A stretch of DNA of 64,000 bases from Paraburkholderia saeva. Lineage in GTDB: Bacteria > Pseudomonadota > Gammaproteobacteria > Burkholderiales > Burkholderiaceae. Below, piece by piece: positions 8,945 to 18,305 of the stretch; within the stretch, counting starts at the first letter, position 1, and each line of letters opens with the position of its first letter. The notes under the pieces are model-generated. The model worked only from the letters and a program-made list of their open reading frames with translations, searched no databases and was not told the origin of the DNA. A program made the translations under genes and the position numbers. The DNA lies in assembly GCF_907164555.1 (NCBI RefSeq), contig NZ_CAJQZC010000016.1, forward strand, positions 1-64,000, given 5' to 3'.

Positions 8945-11170
8945 TCACGCTTGCGTGGAACCCATGAATACCTTGTCGAGTGTAATGGGCAAATCGCGTA
9001 CACGCACGCCTGTCGCGTGAAAAACCGCGTTGGCGATCGCCGCCGGCACGCCCGTAATGCCGATTTCACCGATTCCCTTCGCGCCAAGCGAATTGATGTG
9101 CGGATCGACTTCATCGATAAAGCCGATGTCGATGGCGTTGATATCGGCATTCACGGGCACGTGATATTCCGCGAGATTGCCGTTCACGAAGCGGCCGTAG
9201 CGCGTGTCCAGATCGGTTTTTTCTTCGAGCGCCGCGCCGATACCCCAGACGATGCCGCCCATCAACTGGCTATGCGCCGTCTTCGCGTTGAGCAGCCGGC
9301 CGACGCCATACACCGACGTGATCCGCGCGACGCGAATCGTGCCGAGATCGGCATCGACGTGCACTTCCGCGAACACCGCACCGAAAGAGTGAAACGAGAA
9401 CTTCTGCTTTTCGTCGCCAGGCTTGACGCTCGCCTGCGCCTCGATCGGCTGGCCGCCCGCGCGCGCGAGGATCGCACCGGCCGGGTCGCGTCGCGACGCG
9501 TCTTGCGTGCTGACGACCCAGCCGTTCTCGACGGTGACTTCGTCAGGCGTCGCGCCGTGCACGGGCGATGCCGGATCGGCAAGCGCCATCGCGATGAGCT
9601 TTGCGCGGACCTGCGCGGCGGCATCGCGCACGGCGGGGGAAACGCTCGCGACCGACTGCGAGCCGCCCGATACCGGCGCCTGCGGCAGCGACGAATCGCC
9701 GAGCGCGAAGCGGATCGTGTCGGGCGAAAACCCCATTGCGTCGGCGGCGACCTGGGTCATCACGGTATACGTGCCGGTGCCGAGATCCTGCGTGCCCGAC
9801 GCGACCATCGCGGTGCCGTCCGGCAGGATGCGGGCGATCGCCGAGGCCGCGCTGCGGTTCGCCGGATAGGTCGCCGTCGCCATGCCGAGGCCGATCAGCG
9901 TGTTCCCGTCGCGCATCGAACGGGGCGTGGCCGTGCGTCGCGACCAGCCGAACTTTTCCGCGCCGAGGCGGTAGCACTCGCGCAGGCCCTTGCTCGACCA
10001 CGGCTTGTTTTCCTGCGGATCGGCTTCGGCGTAGTTCTTCAGACGCAGCGCGACGGGGTCCATCTTCAGCGCCCACGCGAGTTCGTCCATCGCGGATTCC
10101 AGTGCGAACGAACCCGTGGTCTCGCCCGGCGCGCGCATGAACGTCGGCGTGCCGACGTTCAGCGGCACGAGCCGGTGCGTGGTCGACTGGTTGGGCACGG
10201 CGTAGAGCATGCGCGTGACCATCGCGCAGGTTTCGGTCCAGTCCTCGATGACGGAAGTGTTCGAGTATGTATCGTGGCGCATGCCGGTGAGCGTGCCGTC
10301 GTTGCGCGCGGCGATGACGAAGTGCTGCTCGGTCATCGGCCGGCCGCCGACCGGGCCGAACATCTGCGGGCGCTCCAGCGCGAGCCGCACGGGTCGGCCA
10401 GTCTGCTTCGCGGCCATCGCGCACAGCGTCACGTGCGACCACGACGACCCCTTGCAGCCAAAGCCGCCGCCGACGAACGGCGAGATCACATGCACGTTGT
10501 CCGCGCCGATGCCGAACGTCTTCGAGATGGCGGTCTTCGCGCCCGAGACACCCTGTGTCGAGTCGTACAGCGTGAGGTTCGGGCCGTCCCAGATCGCGAG
10601 CGTCGCGTGCGGTTCCATTGGATTGTGATGCTCCATCGGCGTGGTGTAGACCGCGTCGATGCGCGTCGTGCCGCTTGCGAGGCCCGCGTCGATGTCGCCG
10701 CGCAGCGTGTCGGTCTGCCGGCCCTGCGGCTTGTCGGGCGCGTGCGCGGTGGACTTCGCGCGCGCGAAGTCGAGCGTTGCCTGCGCGGGCTGGTAGGCGA
10801 TGCGCAACTGGCGGGCGGCATCGGTGGCCTGTTCCAGCGTTTCCGCGACGACGACCGCGACCGGCTCGTTGCTGTAATGCACCTGGTTGTCCTGCAACAG
10901 CGACAGATGACGTCCGGCCGGCGGCGCAAGCGGCGGCCGGCCGCCGTTGGGCAGCTTCATCGCGTTCTGGTACGTCATCACGAGGATCACGCCGGGCATC
11001 GTCTGGACACGCGCGGAATCGATCGAAGCGATGCTGCCGCTGGCGACGGTGCTCGTGACGAGCACCGCGTGCGCGAGTCGCGCGGCGGGAAACTCGGCGG
11101 CATAGCGCGCTTCGCCGGTGACTTTCAGGAGGCCGTCGGTGCGGTCGAGCGGGAGGCCGATCATGTTCAT
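8945..11170 (-). CDS. paoC: Aldehyde oxidoreductase molybdenum-binding subunit
   Basis: This is the large subunit (741 residues) of a xanthine-oxidase-family enzyme of the PaoABC (YagTSR) type, which oxidises aldehydes, commonly aromatic, in the periplasm. It has the fold's FVGGGFGCKG cofactor segment, TFMRAPGE, and the C-terminal GAKGIGEIG with the catalytic Glu. It lacks its own signal peptide, as expected if it is co-exported with the Tat-bearing iron-sulfur subunit. Its start overlaps the paoB stop by ATGA. The physiological substrate cannot be read from sequence. Confidence 0.93.
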   Translation of the reverse strand: MNMIGLPLDRTDGLLKVTGEARYAAEFPAARLAHAVLVTSTVASGSIASIDSARVQTMPGVILVMTYQNAMKLPNGGRPPLAPPAGRHLSLLQDNQVHYSNEPVAVVVAETLEQATDAARQLRIAYQPAQATLDFARAKSTAHAPDKPQGRQTDTLRGDIDAGLASGTTRIDAVYTTPMEHHNPMEPHATLAIWDGPNLTLYDSTQGVSGAKTAISKTFGIGADNVHVISPFVGGGFGCKGSSWSHVTLCAMAAKQTGRPVRLALERPQMFGPVGGRPMTEQHFVIAARNDGTLTGMRHDTYSNTSVIEDWTETCAMVTRMLYAVPNQSTTHRLVPLNVGTPTFMRAPGETTGSFALESAMDELAWALKMDPVALRLKNYAEADPQENKPWSSKGLRECYRLGAEKFGWSRRTATPRSMRDGNTLIGLGMATATYPANRSAASAIARILPDGTAMVASGTQDLGTGTYTVMTQVAADAMGFSPDTIRFALGDSSLPQAPVSGGSQSVASVSPAVRDAAAQVRAKLIAMALADPASPVHGATPDEVTVENGWVVSTQDASRRDPAGAILARAGGQPIEAQASVKPGDEKQKFSFHSFGAVFAEVHVDADLGTIRVARITSVYGVGRLLNAKTAHSQLMGGIVWGIGAALEEKTDLDTRYGRFVNGNLAEYHVPVNADINAIDIGFIDEVDPHINSLGAKGIGEIGITGVPAAIANAVFHATGVRVRDLPITLDKVFMGSTQA

Positions 11171-12168
11171 GCGACACCTCCCGGCTGCTGCGCAGCCTCT
11201 TTCAGCGCGCGAACAATCGATCGTTGCGCGAGCTGGATCTTGAACGCGTTGTCGCGCTGCGGCCTCGCATCGCGTAGCGCCGCTGCGGCGGCGGCCTGCA
11301 GGTTCGCGTCGTTGAGGGCGTGTCCCGCGAGCATCTGCTCGGCCTCATTCGCGCGCCATGGCCTGTGCGCGACGCCGCCCAGCGCGATGCGCGCGCTCCG
11401 GATCGTGCCGCGGTCCATCTGCAGCGCCGCCGCGACGGAAACGAGCGCGAATGCATAGCTCGCGCGGTCGCGCACCTTCAGGTAATACGCGTGATCGCTA
11501 TATAGAGGCGGCGGCAGGTCGACCGACGTAATGAGTTCGCCGGGCCGCAGCGTCGTATCGAGGTCGGGCCGGTCGCCGGGCAGTCGGTGAAAGTCGCCGA
11601 ACGCGATTGTCCGTTCTCCGTGCGGGCCGTTCACGCGCACCACGGCATCGAGCGCGGCGAGCGCCACGCTCATGTCCGACGGGTTCACCGCGATGCATTG
11701 AGGGCTCGCACCGAGAATCGCATGCATGCGCGTGTGACCGTCGATCGCCGCGCAGCCGCTGCCGGGCTCGCGCTTGTTGCACCGGGCGAACGCGGGATCG
11801 TAGAAGTAGTTGCAGCGCGTGCGCTGCATCAGGTTGCCGCCGACGGTCGCCATATTGCGCAACTGCGCCGATGCGCCCGCGAGCAGCGCCTGCGTGAGGA
11901 GCGGATAGCGGCTTCGCACCGTGGCGTGATTGGCCGCGTCGCTGTTGCGCACGAGCGCGCCGATACGCAGGCCGCCGTTGGGCAGCGCGTCCACGCTGTC
12001 GAGCCCGCGAATGTGTGTGATGTCGACAAGCCGCACCGGGCGCGCGACGCCACCTTTCATCAGGTCGAGCAGGTTCGTGCCGCCGCCGATGAAGGCCGTC
12101 CCCGGCTGCTGGGCGGAACGGATGGCGCCGGCGACGTCGCTGGCGCGTTCGTAGGAGATCGCTTCCAT
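11167..12168 (-). CDS. paoB: Aldehyde oxidoreductase FAD-binding subunit
   Basis: This 333-residue FAD subunit transfers electrons from the molybdenum subunit. GGGTNLLDLMKGG near residue 28 binds the FAD pyrophosphate, and TVGGNLMQRTRC is the second FAD motif. The cysteine-rich insertion RCNKREPGSGC is characteristic of PaoB-type subunits carrying an additional 4Fe-4S cluster. It is coupled to paoC by an ATGA overlap and lies 11 bases downstream of paoA. Confidence 0.93.
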   Translation of the reverse strand: MEAISYERASDVAGAIRSAQQPGTAFIGGGTNLLDLMKGGVARPVRLVDITHIRGLDSVDALPNGGLRIGALVRNSDAANHATVRSRYPLLTQALLAGASAQLRNMATVGGNLMQRTRCNYFYDPAFARCNKREPGSGCAAIDGHTRMHAILGASPQCIAVNPSDMSVALAALDAVVRVNGPHGERTIAFGDFHRLPGDRPDLDTTLRPGELITSVDLPPPLYSDHAYYLKVRDRASYAFALVSVAAALQMDRGTIRSARIALGGVAHRPWRANEAEQMLAGHALNDANLQAAAAAALRDARPQRDNAFKIQLAQRSIVRALKEAAQQPGGVA

Positions 12169-12179
12169 AACCGGTCTCC

Positions 12180-12896
12180 TCAGGCCATGCCGTCGTTCAC
12201 GGCGTGCACCGCCGCGACGATGTTCGGATACGCGCCACAGCGACAGATGTTGCCGCTCATGCGCTCACGGATCTCGTCGTCGGAGAGTTGCGGCGGGCGC
12301 ACGCGCACGTTCGCCGTGACGGTGCTGGCGGTGCCGGCCCTGAACTCGTCGAGCAGCGCGGTGGCCGAGCACAGTTGCCCCGGCGTGCAGTAGCCGCACT
12401 GAAACGCGTCGTGTTTAACGAAGGCCTGCTGGATCGGACTCAGCGTGTTGTTGCGGGCCAGTCCTTCGACGGTCGTGATCGCTTCGCCTTCGTGCATCAC
12501 CGCAAGCGTCAGGCACGCGTTGATGCGCCGCCCCTCGACGAGCACCGTACACGCGCCGCACTGACCGCGGTCGCAGCCCTTCTTCGTGCCCATCAGGCCA
12601 GCGTATTCGCGCAAAGCGTCGAGCAGCGTGACGCGCGGCTCCAGTTGCAGGGTGTATGCGCGCCCGTTGACGTTGAGCGTGACCGGGCGCGCGGGCACAC
12701 TCGCGCGTGCGACGGGCGGCGGCGCGGCCGGTTGCTGCTGTGCCCGGACGTGTGGCGCGGCGCCAACAGTCGCGGCGGCTGCTGCCGATTGCAGAAAACG
12801 TCGTCGCGACGTGTTCGGCAGGGCGTTCGTGTCGGGGAGGCTGGACGATTCGGTCGATCCCGTGGCGGGATCCGGGCGGTCGGAAGGGTGGGACAT
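12180..12896 (-). CDS. paoA: Aldehyde oxidoreductase 2Fe-2S subunit, Tat-exported
   Basis: This iron-sulfur subunit is 238 residues from the ATG at 12896, which I prefer because it places a twin-arginine signal (SRRRFLQSAAAAATVGAAP) near residue 30. The ferredoxin-like N-domain has GCDRGQCGACTVLVEG, and the second cluster is bound by QCGYCTPGQLC and NICRCGAY. Together with paoB and paoC it forms a periplasmic heterotrimer. The unusually long pre-RR region matches E. coli PaoA-type proteins. Confidence 0.92.
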   Translation of the reverse strand: MSHPSDRPDPATGSTESSSLPDTNALPNTSRRRFLQSAAAAATVGAAPHVRAQQQPAAPPPVARASVPARPVTLNVNGRAYTLQLEPRVTLLDALREYAGLMGTKKGCDRGQCGACTVLVEGRRINACLTLAVMHEGEAITTVEGLARNNTLSPIQQAFVKHDAFQCGYCTPGQLCSATALLDEFRAGTASTVTANVRVRPPQLSDDEIRERMSGNICRCGAYPNIVAAVHAVNDGMA

Positions 12897-13962
12897 GACG
12901 CTCTGCGTGCTCCATGAAAGGTCGATGCAGATTCGCGACACAGCGGCTTCGTGCATCGGGGAATATCGACGGATTCAGCAATTTCGGTGCCACTGGCGAT
13001 GGACGCGCAGGCCTCAGGCGGGCGTGTGCCGGCAAGAAGAACGGCGGAAAAAATGGCAACGCGGCGCGTCAAGTGTGCACGTTGCGCTTAACTAAAGACG
13101 AAGTAAAGCGTCTCGCAAAACCACGCCAGGTGTGGCTTTCTGGTTGAAAGCGAGGTGTCACACGAGGCCCGCGAAGCCTTTCGTCAAGGTTGCGGATGGA
13201 CCGTTCTTTACGCGCTGGAAGCACGGTATCTGAAGCGACGTCAGACGAACTGATCAATATGTAAGACGGGCCGCCCGAAACGGTTCGTTTTCCCGTCGCG
13301 CGGCCGTGCGCGTGTCCCAGAGCGGTTTTGCGCAACGGCGAGCCCAATCATTGCTGATTCCGAAAAATGGAGGATGAGGCGGGTTAGTGCGGAGAAATCA
13401 CGCTATGTTGTATGACGTCACATAATAAAAGTGAGCTTCGAAGACCGCCTGACCACGGGCTTCCCCTTGTATTTGCAGCAGATAAATAGGGGTAAATGCC
13501 TAATTGAAATTCAAGGAAAGCTCAATGATAGTACGTTGTCGTACAACAAGGCGGAGTTCCGACAAGTCGTCTTTATTGCGACGAACTCGGCAGTCAGTCA
13601 CAGAAACGCGCGCAATTCTTCGTCTCACAGATAGATTGTGCGAGTTGCAGGCAACGTACAGATGTGGACGTGACGCGACGGTTTCTCTGGTGGAAGGGGT
13701 TCCCGGCAGCGGGTGCGCCCCCGCCGATCGGTCCATGTGATTGAAAGGCAACACCCAGAGGGGCTGTAACGAAATCCAGGGGCAAACGCCCGTGGATGGT
13801 TGGCCTGGTTGGGCCGGATTGGCGAGCAGCTATCTCGCGCGCAACACGTTATCGGTCGTAGCGGAGAGGCTGAGGAAGTATCTGGACATCAGCGCCGCGC
13901 AGTACGGGACACTGTGTAGCTGCGACGGGAAGGCAACAACAGATTTTTACAGAGGAGTCTAA
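12897..13962. other. Intergenic region of about 1.07 kb, pao / porin
   Basis: No gene is supported here. The region holds the pao promoter on the minus side and a long leader for the porin on the plus side. Two GTTGT-type motifs resembling the GntR operator found throughout the galactarate cluster occur at 13407-13419 and 13535-13547. Short reading frames such as 13741-13962 have no recognisable protein character. Confidence 0.5.
13407..13547 (+). promoter_or_regulatory. Two weaker GntR-type operator motifs upstream of the porin
   Basis: At 13407-13419 the sequence GTTGTATGACGTC matches nine of the eleven fixed positions of the GTTGTNNGATGAC motif. At 13535-13547, GTTGTCGTACAAC is a perfect 5-3-5 palindrome and matches eight of eleven. 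They lie roughly 540 and 420 bases before the porin start, so linkage to the porin promoter is plausible but not certain. Confidence 0.45.
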
Positions 13963-15162
13963 ATGAAAAAAGTAATTGCAACCTCGGCCCTGGGTTTGGT
14001 CGCGCTTGGCGCTCACGCGCAAAGCAGTGTCACGCTGTACGGTATCGTCGATGCCGGGATTGGCTATCTCAGCAGCCAGGCGCCGCTCGGTTCGAACAGC
14101 GGCGGCCATTCGGTGGTCAAGATGGTCAACGGCGTATGGGCTGGCAGCCGCTTCGGCCTGAAGGGCGCTGAAGATCTGGGTGGCGGCACCAAGGCGATCT
14201 TCCAGCTGGAAGAAGGGTTTAGCCCGAGCTCGGGCGCGATGTCGACGTCCAACCTGATGTTTAGCCGTCAGGCATACGTTGGGATGACCAATGCGGCGTA
14301 CGGTACGTTCACAGCTGGCCGTCAGTACACGTCGTACTACACGCTGCTGTCGCCGTACAGCCCGACCACGTGGCTGACAGGCGCTTACGGCGCGCACCCG
14401 GGCGATATCGACTCGCTCGATACGGTGTACCGCGCGAACAACTCGCTCGTGTACCAGTCGCCGAACATGCACGGCCTGACGATCGGCGGTTCGTATTCGC
14501 TGGGTGGCGTGCCGGGCAGCACGAACGCAGGTTCGACGTGGAGTGCCGCAGCGCAATACGTAACCGGTCCGTTCGGCATCGCGGCCGGCTTCCAGCGCAT
14601 CAACAACTCGACTTCGGGCGGTGGCGCATGGGGTACTGATTCGACGACGTCGACGGCTTCGGGCACCGCTCCGTCTGTGTCGGCGATCAACAACGGCTAC
14701 CAGACGGCGCAGGCGCAACAGCGCGTCGCGGTGACGGGCGGTTGGGCATTCAACCAGCAGTGGGACATTTCGTTCTCGTATTCGAACGTGCAATACATCC
14801 CGGGCATCCACTCGGCGTTCGTCAACGAAGCGATTTTCAACACGGGCGGCGCTGTCCTGCATTACAAGATCACGCCGGCGCTGGATCTTGCTGCGGGCTA
14901 CAGCTATACGCGTGCTACCGAATCGAACGGCATCACGAGCGCTGCGAGCTACAACCAGTTCAACCTGTCGCAGTTCTACAGCTTGTCGAAGCGCACCAGC
15001 CTGTACGCACTCGAGGCTTACCAGCGTGCTAACGGCCAGACGCTTGGCACGGCAGGCTTTGGCCACATCATCAACGCGACGGCTAGCGTCGGTGACCAGA
15101 ACAGCCCGGCTTCGTCGCGCAGCCAGGTGGGTGTCGGCGTGGGCATGATCACCAAGTTCTGA
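13963..15162 (+). CDS. Outer-membrane porin (OmpC-like, Burkholderia type)
   Basis: This 399-residue beta-barrel porin has a signal peptide of about 19 residues ending AHA before QSSVTLYGIVDAG, the usual mature N-terminus of Burkholderiaceae general porins. The barrel alternates short beta strands and ends in a terminal Phe (GVGVGMITKF), the outer-membrane assembly signal. The ribosome binding site is AGAGGAG. Its position at the edge of the galactarate cluster, behind operator-like motifs, suggests it may admit sugar acids. A strong terminator follows. Confidence 0.93.
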   Translation: MKKVIATSALGLVALGAHAQSSVTLYGIVDAGIGYLSSQAPLGSNSGGHSVVKMVNGVWAGSRFGLKGAEDLGGGTKAIFQLEEGFSPSSGAMSTSNLMFSRQAYVGMTNAAYGTFTAGRQYTSYYTLLSPYSPTTWLTGAYGAHPGDIDSLDTVYRANNSLVYQSPNMHGLTIGGSYSLGGVPGSTNAGSTWSAAAQYVTGPFGIAAGFQRINNSTSGGGAWGTDSTTSTASGTAPSVSAINNGYQTAQAQQRVAVTGGWAFNQQWDISFSYSNVQYIPGIHSAFVNEAIFNTGGAVLHYKITPALDLAAGYSYTRATESNGITSAASYNQFNLSQFYSLSKRTSLYALEAYQRANGQTLGTAGFGHIINATASVGDQNSPASSRSQVGVGVGMITKF

Positions 15163-15244
15163 TGGGTCGATGTGCCGGCGGCAATCTCCGGATTGCCGCG
15201 ACACGATGATTGGCCCGCTCGCCGTTATGCGGCAGCGGGCATCT

Positions 15245-15310
15245 GAAGCGGGGTTGTTTTAGCCCGCTTCGGCGATGGAGCGAAGGGGATTCCCTTCGCT
15301 CCATTTTTTA
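15245..15310 (+). terminator. Tandem hairpins and terminator after the porin
   Basis: A first hairpin pairs GAAGCGGG at 15245 with CCCGCTTC ending near 15270. A second, 13-bp perfect hairpin (15275-15287 with 15292-15304, ATGGAGCGAAGGG arms) is followed by a T-run to 15310. It separates the porin from the dehydrogenase transcript. Confidence 0.88.
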
Positions 15311-15453
15311 TTCCTACGATGTTTTCGTTCAATGTCATCGGTCGTCGTATGTCATTTGGCGGCTGACGCAAATCCACTACGTAGGCGCGCCCGTAAAATC
15401 CCACCGGAGAAGAGGGGAATGCGGCGATCGACATTGCGGCGACAGGCCGTTAT

Positions 15454-15466
15454 GTTGTAGGATGAC
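15454..15466 (+). promoter_or_regulatory. GntR-type operator before the dehydrogenase
   Basis: GTTGTAGGATGAC occurs 33 bases before the dehydrogenase start. The identical 13-mer recurs upstream of garD, and close relatives lie upstream of kdgD, the GntR gene and the chemoreceptor. Confidence 0.7.
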
Positions 15467-15499
15467 CGATATCAAATGCCTTCATCCAGGGAAAGCGAA

Positions 15500-17083
15500 A
15501 TGTCTATTACCGGCGAAATGCTGATTGGCCGTGAGGCCGTGCGTGGCAACGAAAAACCGTTGCGCGCGTTCAATCCCACCACGGGTTCCGAGATCGCCGA
15601 GCCGGTGTTCGGCACGGGTACAGTTGCCGATGTCACACGTGCGTGCGAGCTGGCCCAGCAGGCGTTCGATGCTTACCGCAACCTGCCGTTGACGGTGCGT
15701 GCCGAATTTCTCGAACGTATCGCAGACGGCATCACGGAACTCGGCGACACGCTGATCCAGCGCGCGCATGAAGAATCCGGTCTGCCGAAGGCACGCCTCG
15801 AAGGCGAGCGTGGCCGTACTACCGGCCAGCTGAAACTGTTCGCGCAGGTCGTGCGTGCAGGCCAGTGGCTCGCCGCGACGCTCGATTCCCCGCTGCCGGA
15901 ACGCAAGCCGCTGCCGCGCTCGGACCTGCGCATGCAGAAGATCGCACTTGGCCCCGTCGCCGTATTCGGCGCGAGCAATTTCCCGCTGGCGTTTTCAGTC
16001 GCCGGTGGCGATACCGCCGCCGCGCTGGCAGCCGGTTGCCCGGTCGTCGTGAAGGCGCATCGTGCCCACCTCGGCACTTCGGAAATGGTCGGTCGCGTGA
16101 TTCAACGTGTCGCGAAGGAAATGGACCTGCCGGAAGGCGTGTTCTCGATGATCGTCGGCGCCGGCAGCCTGGTGGGCGAAGCGCTCGTCGCGCATCCGGC
16201 CATCAAGGCCGTGGGCTTCACCGGTTCGCGTGCTGGCGGCACTTCGCTGATGCGCGTCGCTGCAGCGCGCCCTGAACCGATTCCGGTCTATGCGGAAATG
16301 AGCAGCATCAACCCGGTCTTCCTGCTGCCGGACGCCCTCGCGGCGCGCGGCGAAACCATCGCGCGCGGCTTCGTCGATTCGCTCGTGCTTGGCGCAGGTC
16401 AGTTCTGCACGAACCCGGGCCTCGCGATTGCCGTCGACAGCGACGCGCTCAAGGGCTTCGTGGCAACCGCTTCGCAGGCGCTGGGCGCGAAGCCCGCGCA
16501 GACGATGCTGACGTCCGGCATCCACGCCGCGTACGAAGAAGGCGAAAGCAAGCTGGCCGCGATCAAGGGTGTGGAAGCTGTGGCGCACGGCGCTGCCGCA
16601 ACGGGCCCGACGCAGGCATGTGCCGCGCTCTTCGTGACGGACGCGCAGACGTTCCTCGCCACGCCGGACCTCGAAGATGAAGTCTTCGGCCCCGCTTCGA
16701 CGATCGTGCGTTGCCGCGACGAGCAGGACATGCTGGCGGTCGCCGAGCACTTTGCCGGCCAGCTCACGGCGACCGTGCAGATGGACAGCAGCGATCTGGC
16801 GGCAGCGAAAAAGCTGGTGCCGATCCTCGAGCGCAAGGCAGGCCGCATCCTGGTCAACGGCTTCCCGACGGGCGTCGAGGTTTCGCATGCGATGGTCCAC
16901 GGTGGCCCGTTCCCGGCAACGGCGGACAGCCGCGTGACGTCGGTGGGTACAACTTCGATTGAGCGTTTCCTGCGCCCGGTGTGCTACCAGGACTTCCCGG
17001 CCGACCTGTTGCCGCTGGCGCTCGCCGACGGAAATCCGCTCGACCTGTGGCGTCGTCGTGACGGCGAGATCACGCGCAGCTAA
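15500..17083 (+). CDS. 2-oxoglutarate semialdehyde (2,5-dioxovalerate) dehydrogenase
   Basis: This 527-residue aldehyde dehydrogenase oxidises 2-oxoglutarate semialdehyde to 2-oxoglutarate, the last step of the galactarate/glucarate route after KdgD. The NAD(P)-binding segment [15 protein letters not shown] and FTGSRAGG are present; the general-base Glu is E266 ([10 protein letters not shown]) and the nucleophile is C303 ([10 protein letters not shown]). The length and the AEMSS context fit the sugar-acid-induced semialdehyde dehydrogenases. I chose the ATG at 15500 because it follows a GGGAAAG-type ribosome site and gives the family's usual N-terminus. It is preceded by a GntR-type operator. 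Confidence 0.9.
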   Translation: MSITGEMLIGREAVRGNEKPLRAFNPTTGSEIAEPVFGTGTVADVTRACELAQQAFDAYRNLPLTVRAEFLERIADGITELGDTLIQRAHEESGLPKARLEGERGRTTGQLKLFAQVVRAGQWLAATLDSPLPERKPLPRSDLRMQKIALGPVAVFGASNFPLAFSVAGGDTAAALAAGCPVVVKAHRAHLGTSEMVGRVIQRVAKEMDLPEGVFSMIVGAGSLVGEALVAHPAIKAVGFTGSRAGGTSLMRVAAARPEPIPVYAEMSSINPVFLLPDALAARGETIARGFVDSLVLGAGQFCTNPGLAIAVDSDALKGFVATASQALGAKPAQTMLTSGIHAAYEEGESKLAAIKGVEAVAHGAAATGPTQACAALFVTDAQTFLATPDLEDEVFGPASTIVRCRDEQDMLAVAEHFAGQLTATVQMDSSDLAAAKKLVPILERKAGRILVNGFPTGVEVSHAMVHGGPFPATADSRVTSVGTTSIERFLRPVCYQDFPADLLPLALADGNPLDLWRRRDGEITRS

Positions 17084-17107
17084 GCTGCCCGACGCAGATA
17101 GCAGCAT

Positions 17108-17146
17108 GAAAAATGGCCGGGAATGAAGCGATTCATTCCCGGCCAT
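17108..17146 (-). terminator. Bidirectional terminator, dehydrogenase / GntR
   Basis: A 15-bp perfect stem (17113-17127 with 17132-17146, ATGGCCGGGAATGAA arms) is followed on the minus strand by five T residues (17108-17112). It would stop the gntR transcript and, as a hairpin, probably the convergent dehydrogenase transcript. Confidence 0.85.
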
Positions 17147-17200
17147 CTGCGTTCTGGCTTCTGGATGTATTGCGCTGTTCGCGTGAAGCGGCGGGCCCAG

Positions 17201-17944
17201 TCAGCCGGCCGCTTCGGTCGTTTCGTTCGCGCGCCTGAGCCGCTCGCGGCTGTTCGACAGATGCATGCGCATTGCGGCGCGCGCGCCTTCCGCATCGTGA
17301 CGCGAGATCGCCTCGAGAATGCTCTCGTGTTCGAGGTTCACGAGCGACAGGTACGCATCCGGTTCGGCGCGTGCAATGCCGGCCGAGTCGAGCCGGTTGC
17401 GCGGAATGAGCGCGCTGCCCATCTGCGACAGGATATCGACGAAGTAGCGGTTGCCGGTCGCGCGTGCGACGGAGATATGAAACTGGAGATCGGCGTCGAC
17501 GCTGTCCTGGCCGTTCAGGCGCGTGGCTTCGATCGCGTCGAGTGCGGCGCGCATGCGGGCGACGTCGTCGGGCCTTGCGCGTTGCGCCGCGAGACCCGCG
17601 CATTCCGTTTCGAGGCTGATGCGCAGCTCGAGGATGGACAGCACGTCGCGCAGGGTGGTGGCGGGCACCATGTCGATGCCAAGTCGCTCGCGCGGCGGCT
17701 CCAGCACAAAGCTGCCGATGCCATGGCGCGTTTCGATGATGCGGCCTGCCTGCAGGCGCGAAATGGCCTCGCGGATCACGGTGCGGCTCACGCTTAACGT
17801 GACCATCAGTTGCGATTCCGTCGGCAGTTTGTCGCCCGGTTTGAGCGCGCTCGTCGCGATCTGTTCGCTGACGTAATTGACGACGTACTCGGCGAGATTG
17901 CGGGCCCGTCGCGCCGGCGCCGCGGATGCCAGTGTTGTAGCCAT
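17201..17944 (-). CDS. GntR/FadR (FCD) family regulator of the galactarate regulon
   Basis: This 247-residue repressor-type regulator has a winged helix at about 17-80 containing LKPGDKLPTESQLMVTLSVS and SRTVIREAISRLQAGRIIE. The FCD ligand-binding domain at about 95-235 has ELRISLETECAGLAA, DLQFHISVARATGN and the final EHESILEAISRHD that completes the metal/acid-binding pocket. FCD regulators of this kind respond to sugar acids and their metabolites. The gene has the shared operator motif 54 bases upstream, suggesting autoregulation, and sits between the dehydrogenase and the transporter. Confidence 0.9.
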   Translation of the reverse strand: MATTLASAAPARRARNLAEYVVNYVSEQIATSALKPGDKLPTESQLMVTLSVSRTVIREAISRLQAGRIIETRHGIGSFVLEPPRERLGIDMVPATTLRDVLSILELRISLETECAGLAAQRARPDDVARMRAALDAIEATRLNGQDSVDADLQFHISVARATGNRYFVDILSQMGSALIPRNRLDSAGIARAEPDAYLSLVNLEHESILEAISRHDAEGARAAMRMHLSNSRERLRRANETTEAAG

Positions 17945-17997
17945 CGTGAACGCCCTCGAATTGATGAATGCAGAGATATGCTGCGACTGATTATACC

Positions 17998-18010
17998 GTT
18001 GTCAGATGAC
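17998..18010 (+). promoter_or_regulatory. GntR-type operator before the regulator gene
   Basis: GTTGTCAGATGAC lies 54 bases upstream of the minus-strand regulator start and matches all eleven fixed positions of the regulon motif, consistent with autoregulation. Confidence 0.65.
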
Positions 18011-18057
18011 TGGTCAGATAAAGTGCCAGCATCTTGTGCGAGACCGGCGTAACGTAC

Positions 18058-18182
18058 TTTGCATGGGACCAGAGCAGGGTGCTTTGCATGGGACCAGAGT
18101 AGGGTGCTTTGCATGGGACCAGAGTAGGGCGCTGAAGCGCCAACTCTGGTCGACAGCTGAAGCGCCAACTCTGGTCGACAGG
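18058..18182. repeat. 25-bp tandem repeats in two inverted families
   Basis: Three tandem copies of a 25-bp unit (TTTGCATGGGACCAGAG then [C/T]AGGG[T/C]GC) occupy 18058-18082, 18083-18107 and 18108-18132. Two copies of a second 25-bp unit, TGAAGCGCCAACTCTGGTCG plus ACAG[C/G], follow at 18133-18157 and 18158-18182. The second unit is a partial reverse complement of the first (GGGACCAGAG...GGGCGC against GCGCC...CTCTGGT), so the units can pair across the TGAA boundary. The array lies in the 361-bp gap between the regulator and the transporter and holds no gene. Confidence 0.85.
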
Positions 18183-18305
18183 TGAGCCTTTCCAGGATCC
18201 GCGCGAACCGTCGCGGTGGCCACGGCCGCGCGGGACGAATCGCCCACATGTCAGCGCGTTCCGGTGCGAAACGCGGCGACGCCCCCCACCGGAACGCGTG
18301 CCGGA

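Noticed and set aside
8951-11458. Very long plus-strand open frame (835 codons) opposite paoC and paoB
   Set aside because: It is antisense to two clearly recognisable enzyme subunits. Long antisense frames are expected in high-GC DNA with strong third-position bias, and the product is rich in Arg/His/Asp with no family features.
18058-18182. CRISPR array
   Set aside because: The units are directly adjacent with no variable spacers, and no cas genes are present.
18014-18247. Minus-strand frame of 77 codons across the 25-bp repeats
   Set aside because: Its repeated peptide comes entirely from the DNA repeats. There is no ribosome site or domain.
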